From Oscillospiraceae bacterium (GTDB taxonomy: Bacteria; Bacillota; Clostridia; Oscillospirales; Ruminococcaceae), in assembly GCA_021201135.1 (NCBI GenBank), contig JAJQGT010000030.1, forward strand, positions 123,821 through 187,820: a stretch of DNA of 64,000 nucleotides. The letters run 5' to 3'. How positions within the stretch are numbered: the stretch's first letter is position 1; every line of letters begins with the position of its first letter. The notes beneath the pieces are model-generated. The model ran no database searches and was not told the DNA's origin. It saw only the letters and a program-made list of their open reading frames with translations. The position numbers and the translations under genes are program-made. Below, one piece after another: positions 58,279 to 64,000 of this stretch.

Positions 58279-60291
58279 TTAAGATTTCTTCCCGATTATA
58301 TCGAGAATCATGTCGGCGGATTTTTCTATGCCGACAGAGCTGTCGATAGCAAAGTCATAGTTGTGCATATCGCCCCATTCCTTGCCGGTGATACTGCGGT
58401 AATAGGAGCTTCGGGAGGCGGTTCTTTGCTGAACATTCTTCCTGGCTTCTTCCTCAGTGTCGCCGTATTCCCACATAATCTGCTTAACCTTATACTCCTC
58501 CGGGGCATACACGAAAATCCGGATTACGTTCGGATAATCTCTCAGAATGTAATCGGCGGCACGCCCGACAATCACGCAACTGCCTTGGTCTGCAATCTTT
58601 CTTACAATGCTGTCCTGTGCTTTGACCGCATCACGAACGACCGAGTTGCTTAAGTACAGCTCTTTCATTACAGACGGAGTATTGCGGTTGATGTCGGAGA
58701 TGAATTCTCTGTGGAGCCCGCTTTCCTCTGCCGCCATAGCCGCAACTTCCTTGTAGTAGAACGGCACGCCGAGCTTTTCTGCGACGATTCCGCCAATTTG
58801 CTTTCCGCAGGAACCATGCTCACGGGCGATTGTGATAATCGGTCCGGGAACGGACGGCTTGAGAGTGACATTTTCCGGCACGGGTTCTTCTGCGGTTTCA
58901 AACTTTCTAAGATCCTTCTTTCTGATGTAGAAGTAGAAGCAGATGCAGATGATGAGCTGGGTGTAGGTAGCCATTGCACCGAAGAATCCAATCTGGAACA
59001 GCGTTGCGTTCGCCATCCTGGAGATAGCAAGTATTATTGGGATACGGACGCAGAAGGCACCGATAAGTCCCTGAATCATTGAGAATGTCGAGTGTCCCTG
59101 ACCGTTAAAGTAGCCGGTAATCATCAGCAGCAGGCAGGCGACAACCGCATCCGCCGCATAGCCCTTTAAGTACTGAGCGGCATAGTAGATTGAATCTTTA
59201 TCGGATGTAAAGATGCTCGCCATCGCACTTCCACCAAAGTAGCAAAGAAGTGACAGTAGAATTCCTGCGCCAAGGGCTGTGAAAATCATGTAGCGAAGCC
59301 CCTTTTTTATTCGGTCGGGATGTTTTGCTCCGACATTCTGCGAAGTGAACACCGACATAGTTTGCAGGAATGCTACGGGAATAGCCATCATAAACGCCGT
59401 CAGCTTGTTGTCAACCGAATATCCCGAAGCAATAGCCGACCAGACGGTTGAATCGCTCCCCAGATGGTTTGCAACCGAGTTGATAACTACAAACGAGAAG
59501 TTTGTAAGGAAGTCCTGCGCCGCAAGAGGGCAACCTGCAAGAAGAATCGACTTTGTTTCGCCGGGATGGAAGCGGATGCTCTTTTTGTTTACATCAAACG
59601 GGAGCTTCTTTCTTGCAATGATAATGAGCGAAAGAACAACGCTTACAGCTTGTGCACTGATGGTTGCGATTGCTACACCGGCAACGCCCAATCCGACAAC
59701 GACAACTAAAATCAGGTCGAGGGCAATATTGACAACGCAGGCGATTCCGACGAATACAAGCGGCAGGTTCGAGTTTCCTATGCCCTTGAACAGTCCGCTT
59801 ATACCGTTATAGGCAGTGATGAATATAAGACCGCCACCGCATATTCTCAGGTATAAGGTGCACATTTCAACATCAGGCGCATTCATCCATCTTGCAAAGT
59901 AGGGTGCACCTATTTCCATAATCACCGTCAGACCGACTCCCATAACTGCGAATATGCAGATTGCTGAGCCGACGGTTCTTGTGGCACCATCTCTGTCCTT
60001 GGCACCGATAAATCTGCCCAATGTGACGGTGATACCTGTTGTAAGTCCCTGAATTACATATGTAATCAGTGTCATAATCATACCGCCGGTTCCGACGGCT
60101 GAAGTAGCATTCTGAGTTATTGTGGCGTCTGTGGATACAAACTGTCCGATGACCAGAAGGTCAACAGCTGAATACATCGCCTGCAGGAATGTCGCAGCCA
60201 TAACCGGCAACATGAATTTCAACAGCGGACCGTAAATCGCTCCCGACGTGAGTGTACTTTTCTGCTTTGTTTTTGCTAAAGTGTTACTCAT
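58279..60291 (-). CDS. MATE transporter fused to a cytidylate-kinase-like domain
   Basis: 670 residues. Residues ~10-455 are a MATE efflux protein with about 12 membrane spans (LKFMLPVMAATFLQAMYSAV; VIQGLTTGITVTLGRFIGAK; ICGGGLIFITAYNGISGLFK; LAGCPLAAQDFLTNFSFVVI). After a short linker, residues ~480-670 are a soluble cytidylate-kinase-like domain (IITIAREHGSCGKQIGGIVA, GVPFYYKEVAAMAAEESGLH, CVIVGRAADYILRDYPNVIR). MATE pumps exchange drugs for Na+ or H+; the kinase-like part may phosphorylate a small molecule or sense nucleotides. This fusion recurs in Clostridia. A 10-bp inverted repeat lies upstream at 60350-60384. Confidence 0.93.
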   Translation of the reverse strand: MSNTLAKTKQKSTLTSGAIYGPLLKFMLPVMAATFLQAMYSAVDLLVIGQFVSTDATITQNATSAVGTGGMIMTLITYVIQGLTTGITVTLGRFIGAKDRDGATRTVGSAICIFAVMGVGLTVIMEIGAPYFARWMNAPDVEMCTLYLRICGGGLIFITAYNGISGLFKGIGNSNLPLVFVGIACVVNIALDLILVVVVGLGVAGVAIATISAQAVSVVLSLIIIARKKLPFDVNKKSIRFHPGETKSILLAGCPLAAQDFLTNFSFVVINSVANHLGSDSTVWSAIASGYSVDNKLTAFMMAIPVAFLQTMSVFTSQNVGAKHPDRIKKGLRYMIFTALGAGILLSLLCYFGGSAMASIFTSDKDSIYYAAQYLKGYAADAVVACLLLMITGYFNGQGHSTFSMIQGLIGAFCVRIPIILAISRMANATLFQIGFFGAMATYTQLIICICFYFYIRKKDLRKFETAEEPVPENVTLKPSVPGPIITIAREHGSCGKQIGGIVAEKLGVPFYYKEVAAMAAEESGLHREFISDINRNTPSVMKELYLSNSVVRDAVKAQDSIVRKIADQGSCVIVGRAADYILRDYPNVIRIFVYAPEEYKVKQIMWEYGDTEEEARKNVQQRTASRSSYYRSITGKEWGDMHNYDFAIDSSVGIEKSADMILDIIGKKS

Positions 60292-60349
60292 TATAACCTC
60301 CTTCGTTTATAACAGCATGAGCGGACTGTTACCCGTTATCTACAACGAA

Positions 60350-60384
60350 GGTTAGAATCGTCCTCGCAAAAGGAGATTCTAACC
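60350..60384 (-). promoter_or_regulatory. Perfect 10-bp inverted repeat in the MATE-kinase leader
   Basis: GGTTAGAATC (60350-60359) and GATTCTAACC (60375-60384), with an inner TCCT/AGGA stem separated by one bulged base. It is 60 bases upstream of the MATE-kinase start, between it and the broken dehydrogenase gene. Could be an operator or an RNA hairpin controlling expression; on the minus strand no T-run follows. Confidence 0.55.
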
Positions 60385-60422
60385 GTGGTCGCTGTTTTTT
60401 ATGTTGTATGAAAAGAATACTT

Positions 60423-61492
60423 TTAAGGCTTCAGGACAACCTTGATGGAGCCGTCCTTCTTGTGTGCAAAGATGTCAAGAGCCTTGTCGAACTCTGACAG
60501 CGGGAAGACGTGAGTGATGATCGGAGCCACGTTAATCTTGCCTTCTGCAAGAACGTCCATGAGGTACTGCATATCGTTAAGATTCGTAAGTCCGCCCTGA
60601 ACGGTGATGTTCTTCATGCAGACGGTGTGCATATTGAAAACGTAGTTGTCGGGATTGACCATGGAGACCTGAGAAAGTCTTCCACCGACCTTGAGAAGCC
60701 TGAGTCCCAGGTCGCTCGAAGAAGCTACGCCACAGGTGTCAATATAGCTGTCGGCAAAGCCTTCAAATATCATGCTTCCGGCATACAGCGGGTCTCCGCC
60801 GGTGATTTCCTTGATTTTTTCATAGATAGCGTCGTTTCCTATATCGGAATCTATAACATAGTCGGCACCGCATTCGATAGCTGCCTTGAGTCTCTCGGGG
60901 CGTCTGCCGATACCGATAACCATCTTCGGGTTTCTCATTTTTGCGAGAGCTACAGCGCAAAGTCCGACAGGTCCCAAGCCAGAAACAACAACTATGTCGC
61001 CTTCCTTGACCTCCGCCTGAGTGACTCCCTGATAGCCTGTCCCCATCATATCGGCAACTAAGAGTGCCTCTTCGTCCTTGACGTTTTCGGGAACGATGAC
61101 ACAGGATGTATCAGCAAACGGAACTCTTACATATTCAGCCATAGCACCGTTCAGATTTCCCCATGCAGGGTCACTTCCGAAAAGTGCACCGTTCGGGCAG
61201 TGACCGGTGTTGCCACTCTTGCATACCGGGCATTCGCCACAGAAAGGATAAGTTGCGACGTTTACATGGTCGCCAACTTTGAATTTCTTGACCTCATCGC
61301 CGATTTCGATTATAGTTCCGACAAATTAAACGGGGCTGTCAGAGGCTGATAGCCCTCGGCATAGTGAACCTCACTTGTACAGATTGCGGTCGCAGTGACC
61401 TTTACAAGCGCATCAGTGGGCTTTTCGATTTTCGGCATCTCAGCCTCACCCAAGTGATAGTCATGCAAGCCGTAGATTCTTCCTGCTAACAT
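60423..61492 (-). pseudogene. Zinc-dependent alcohol dehydrogenase, broken by a small deletion
   Basis: The N-terminal frame (61492 to 61310) reads MLAGRIYGLHDYHLGEAEMP and AICTSEVHYAEGYQPLTAPF, then stops. Immediately after, another frame continues GTIIEIGDEVKKFKVGDHVN, the structural zinc cysteines (CGECPVCKSGNTGHC), and a full Rossmann domain (VVVSGLGPVGLCAVALAK) to 60423. Between PF and FVGTIIE family members have the catalytic GHE motif; here it is missing, consistent with loss of about 13 bases (length modulo 3 equals 1). The gene thus lacks a catalytic zinc ligand as well as a continuous frame. A 239-residue C-terminal fragment can still be translated from 61142. Confidence 0.85.
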
Positions 61493-61564
61493 TGTTATTC
61501 CTTCTTCCTGTTGATTTTATATTTTCAGATGAAAATAACCAAAATAGTGTCAGTGCGGGCTATG

Positions 61565-62188
61565 TCACCATTCTTTTTTAATTCCCGCAACCCTGTAGAG
61601 CTGTTCTTTCGCCTTGGGCGAAATCCCAAGTGTAACCTCAAGCGTATAGAAAAACGCTTTCACTTTCTTGTAGCGCTCCTCCTCGCTCCACTTGAAAACG
61701 CCCGGATCATAGAGCTGAGATGAACAAAACAGAAGCTGAACGGTCTCTTCGGGATATGGCGTTGAGAACTCGCCGCTCGAAATCCCCTCGTTTACCATCT
61801 TTGTCAGAACATCGGTGTAACGAAGAAGGCTCCGCTTAAAGGTCTTCTGGTGAAGCTCCGAATTGTCCGGGTCGTGCAGGCTGTCATCAAGAACGCCGCT
61901 CTGCGACAGAAGCCTTATCACCTTGACAAGCTTCTCGGTGGCGGTGATGGAGCTGTCAATAGAAATTTCGGTAAGAGAAATGACGTTCTCATCAATCTGC
62001 CGGTCAATGATTGCCGAAAGGATGTCTTCCTTGCTCTTGAAGTAGTAGTAAAGCGTTCCCTTGGCAATTTTGCATTCAGTTATAATGTCCTCAACGGTGG
62101 TTTCAGAGTAGCCCTTCTCATGAAAGAGACGTTGGCTTATGTCCAGTATTTCGCTTCTTCTTTCGTCGGCATCTTTAGTGATTCTCAT
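61565..62188 (-). CDS. TetR/AcrR family transcriptional repressor
   Basis: 207 residues. N-terminal TetR HTH: RRSEILDISQRLFHEKGYSE then TTVEDIITECKIAKGTLYYY-FKSKEDIL. The C-terminal ligand domain is helical (ATEKLVKVIRLLSQSGVLDD; FKRSLLRYTDVLTKMVNEGI). It probably represses its own gene through the palindrome at 62204-62222, and perhaps the dehydrogenase and MATE-kinase genes downstream on the same strand. Ligand unknown. Confidence 0.93.
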   Translation of the reverse strand: MRITKDADERRSEILDISQRLFHEKGYSETTVEDIITECKIAKGTLYYYFKSKEDILSAIIDRQIDENVISLTEISIDSSITATEKLVKVIRLLSQSGVLDDSLHDPDNSELHQKTFKRSLLRYTDVLTKMVNEGISSGEFSTPYPEETVQLLFCSSQLYDPGVFKWSEEERYKKVKAFFYTLEVTLGISPKAKEQLYRVAGIKKEW

Positions 62189-62203
62189 CGTCGTTCCTTC
62201 TTA

Positions 62204-62222
62204 TCGACCGACCGTCGGTCGA
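62204..62222. promoter_or_regulatory. TetR operator palindrome
   Basis: TCGACCGAC-C-GTCGGTCGA, perfect 9-base arms around a central base, 16 bases upstream of the TetR start. GACCGACCGNCGGTC-type palindromes are common operators for this regulator group. Confidence 0.85.
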
Positions 62223-62295
62223 TGATATTATTATAACGCCACAGCCGCAACAATTCAAGTGTTGATTGCTGCAAAAGTTATTAACATCGAGACGG

Positions 62296-62403
62296 TCAAA
62301 CTATAACGCTTCTTCCGCTGGCGGTGATGATTCCCGAAAGAATCGACCAGCCAAGCTGTCCCATGGCGAAGTAGACCATGACTTTTTTTGATACGCGTTT
62401 CAT
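62296..62403 (-). pseudogene. N-terminal remnant of an MFS sugar-cation-type transporter
   Basis: From the ATG at 62403 (GGAGGAAAC upstream) 35 codons read MKRVSKKVMVYFAMGQLGWS and ILSGIIT, the usual opening and first membrane span of MFS/GPH transporters. It then changes to ASGRSVIV and stops. The remaining ~400 residues are absent, so this is a deletion remnant that may still be translated. It lies divergently from the NUDIX gene. Confidence 0.6.
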
Positions 62404-62613
62404 TACTGTTTCCTCCGTTTGATGAATATTAAGCCCCCGGCGGGGCAAATCAACTATCATAGTAGCATAATAATTGCAAAAAATCAAGATATTTTTGGAC
62501 AATTTTATCATTGAAAACAGTGCGAAATTCCATAAATCCGTCTCCGCCACCTTGCTTTTCTCACCCCGACATGGTATACTAAACGCAAATCAATATTCGC
62601 GGGAGGGATAGCT

Positions 62614-63060
62614 TTGAGAACGGAAAATGTTGAGCTTACGGTATTGTGTCTGATACACAGGGGCGATGAGCTTCTGCTTCAGGACAGGCTGGCGGAGGAT
62701 TGGAAGGGCTATACCCTGCCAGGAGGACACATTGACCCTGGCGAGTCCATAGTCGACGCTGTCATAAGGGAGATGCAAGAGGAAACTGGGCTTACCATCA
62801 CGAATCCGCACCTGTGCGGCGTCAAGCAGTTCCCGATTGAGAACGGCAGATACATAGTTTTTCTCTTTGAAACGAGCCATTTCAGCGGGCAGCTGAAAAG
62901 TTCGGATGAGGGTGCTATGCACTGGATTCGCAGAGAAAAGCTGCACGAAGTGAAGCTTGTGGATGATTTTGACGAGCTCCTGAAAGTGATGCTCGACGAC
63001 AATCTGACCGAGTTCCAGTATGTGGTTGATGAAAACGAGTGGAAGGTTGTAATAAAATAG
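62614..63060 (+). CDS. NUDIX hydrolase (MutT-like)
   Basis: 148 residues with a TTG start at 62614 after GGGAGGG. Complete Nudix box GHIDPGESIVDAVIREMQEE-TGL (residues ~36-59), preceded by LLLQDRLAEDWKGYTLPGG. It hydrolyses nucleoside diphosphates linked to another moiety, often oxidised nucleotides. Ends in a strong terminator at 63067-63091. Confidence 0.94.
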   Translation: MRTENVELTVLCLIHRGDELLLQDRLAEDWKGYTLPGGHIDPGESIVDAVIREMQEETGLTITNPHLCGVKQFPIENGRYIVFLFETSHFSGQLKSSDEGAMHWIRREKLHEVKLVDDFDELLKVMLDDNLTEFQYVVDENEWKVVIK

Positions 63061-63066
63061 TTTCTC

Positions 63067-63091
63067 AGAGCGACCCCCGTCGCTCTTTTTT
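63067..63091 (+). terminator. Terminator after the NUDIX gene
   Basis: AGAGCGAC-CCCC-GTCGCTCT (63067-63086) followed by TTTTT; perfect 8-bp stem. Confidence 0.9.
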
Positions 63092-63149
63092 GTGCCCTGT
63101 GCCCCTCATCAACCCCACCCCGCCCGAATATACTTAACGGGGTGATAAC

Positions 63150-63923
63150 ATGTTTTTCAAGCTATTATCAAATATATTCAGCCGTCTGCTCTGGTTTGCC
63201 CTTCACATCGAGGACAAGAGTTCGTTTCCGAAGCCGCTCGGTCCTGCCGAGGAGGAACGCCTTTTCAAGGCTTTTTCGGAGGGAGACACTGCCGCACGGG
63301 ACGCGCTCATCCTCCACAATCTCCGGCTCGTGGCGCATATCGTGAAGAAGTACTACGTCACCGCTGACGAGCAGGAGGAGTTGATTTCGATCGGCACGGT
63401 CGGGCTTATCAAGGCGGTGAATTCGTTCGACCCGACGAAGGGAAACCGGTTTGCGGCGTTCGGGGCGAGGTGTATTGAAAATGAAATCCTGATGCACTTC
63501 CGCTCCGTGAAGAAGACAGCGCAGGACGTCCACTTTGACGAGCCGATTGACACCGACAAGGACGGCAACCAGCTCACGCTGATGGACATCATCGCCGTGG
63601 ACGGCGACATCGGCGAGGAGGTCGACCTGCGGCTCAACTCCCAGAGGCTCTACCAAGCCATCGGAGTCCTTGACGACCGCGAGCGCGAAATCGTCATCCT
63701 CCGCTACGGGCTCTTCGGCAGACAGCCGCTCACGCAGAGGGAAGCCGCCAGCCTCCTCGGCATCTCCCGTAGCTACGTCTCGCGGATTGAGAAGCGAGCG
63801 ATTGAGAAGCTCAGAGGGGAGTTTGGGGTGGAGGGGGTGAAATATCGCCAAAAAAAGAGCGACCGAAGCCGCTCTTTTTCACTCCTGCTTGTTTTGATAG
63901 CAAAAGTTAGTCCGGATTTTTGA
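63150..63923 (+). CDS. sigK: Sporulation-type RNA polymerase sigma factor (SigK-like)
   Basis: 257 residues. Region 2 (RDALILHNLRLVAHIVKKYY; LISIGTVGLIKAVNSFDPTK; FAAFGARCIENEILMHFRS) and region 4 (EREIVILRYGLFGRQPLTQR; SLLGISRSYVSRIEKRAIEK) are complete, and the sequence matches the SigK/SigE sporulation group. A hydrophobic N-terminal ~15 residues (FKLLSNIFSRLLWFALHI) may be a pro-sequence. The C-terminal ~30 residues (after EKLRGEF) read through a perfect terminator hairpin at 63852-63879, suggesting a lost natural stop codon. It indicates an endospore-forming host. Confidence 0.9.
   Translation: MFFKLLSNIFSRLLWFALHIEDKSSFPKPLGPAEEERLFKAFSEGDTAARDALILHNLRLVAHIVKKYYVTADEQEELISIGTVGLIKAVNSFDPTKGNRFAAFGARCIENEILMHFRSVKKTAQDVHFDEPIDTDKDGNQLTLMDIIAVDGDIGEEVDLRLNSQRLYQAIGVLDDREREIVILRYGLFGRQPLTQREAASLLGISRSYVSRIEKRAIEKLRGEFGVEGVKYRQKKSDRSRSFSLLLVLIAKVSPDF
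63852..63879 (+). terminator. Terminator overlapping the end of the sigma factor frame
   Basis: AAAAAGAGCG (63852-63861) pairs with CGCTCTTTTT (63870-63879); it serves either direction. Being inside the sigK-like frame, it implies that the frame formerly ended earlier. Confidence 0.85.
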
Positions 63924-63929
63924 ACTGAT

Positions 63930-64000
63930 TTACTTCTTTTCTGTGAACACCTCCGGCACAACAACACCGAATTCGGTTTCGCCGTTCAGGTTTGGCTCAA
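63930..64000 (-). CDS. C-terminal end of an unidentified gene (runs off right edge)
   Basis: The minus strand reads EPNLNGETEFGVVVPEVFTE-KK and stops at 63930. Codon use and the open frame to the edge fit a real gene converging on the sigma factor terminator. Too short to identify. Confidence 0.55.
   Translation of the reverse strand, partial: EPNLNGETEFGVVVPEVFTEKK

Overview
The window looks like a chromosome segment of a Gram-positive, spore-forming member of the Clostridia, probably the Oscillospiraceae/Ruminococcaceae (inference). The signs are strong AGGAGG-type ribosome binding sites, sigma-A-like promoters with 17-bp spacers, a sporulation-type sigma factor (sigK-like) at 63.1 kb and Clostridia-style phage gene families. 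Most of the window (about 1 to 51,275) is one integrated element, a siphovirus-type prophage. The rest (51,275-64,000) is host chromosome with its own small accessory island and several decaying genes.

Layout of the prophage. 1-3.5 kb: a type I restriction-modification operon on the minus strand (hsdM-hsdS-hsdR, with hsdM broken at an A7 tract and hsdR running off the left edge). 3.5-4.6 kb: a small HTH protein and an NBR1-Ig-like protein, also on the minus strand. 4.6-4.95 kb: a divergent control region with five AAGTATC repeats. 5-15.8 kb: early/replication genes on the plus strand (sigma-like protein, DUF2800/DUF2815 pair, family A DNA polymerase, HNH protein, VapE-like primase/helicase, a TGTCAC-repeat region, VRR-NUC nuclease, SNF2 helicase, DUF1492 late activator). 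15.8-17 kb: a likely late promoter with three TGTCAC boxes, an HNH endonuclease and the small terminase. 17-22.7 kb: a methylation cluster (short MetK, ParB-methyltransferase fusion, C5 cytosine methyltransferase, degenerate third methyltransferase). 20.8-24.9 kb: small unknown genes joined by repeated, precisely spaced promoter/operator cassettes and hairpins, one of them with a three-way-junction leader RNA. 24.9-34.4 kb: large terminase, portal, ClpP-type protease, HK97-type capsid, connectors, two tandem P22-type coat proteins, major tail protein, and a tail chaperone pair with a -1 frameshift. 34.5-45.9 kb: tape measure, a PD-(D/E)XK (Rpn-like) moron with its own promoter and terminator, distal tail, tail tip, baseplate/fibre proteins, holin and NlpC/P60 lysin. 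46.15-47.1 kb: a strongly promoted, terminated and structured RNA gene followed by a PBECR4-like nuclease gene. 47.3-51.1 kb: two SHOCT mini-proteins, an HTH/zinc protein and two tandem large serine recombinases.

The right junction falls inside an MmeI-like type IIG restriction-methyltransferase gene (51,224-52,411), cut exactly where its SAM-binding motif should begin. The element therefore appears to destroy a host restriction-modification gene while bringing its own type I system and at least two intact DNA methyltransferases plus a SAM synthetase. Beyond the junction are a macro-domain protein, a VWA protein, an AT-rich insert with a DUF262/HNH (GmrSD-like) defence gene interrupted by a stop codon, an ADP-ribosylglycohydrolase, a GNAT acetyltransferase, a MATE transporter fused to a cytidylate-kinase-like domain, a broken zinc alcohol dehydrogenase, a TetR regulator with a palindromic operator, an MFS remnant, a NUDIX hydrolase and the sigma factor. 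The most promising unexplained items are the structured RNA/nuclease pair at 46.2-47.1 kb, whose duplicated hairpins show compensatory base changes, and the cassette region at 20.8-24.9 kb.
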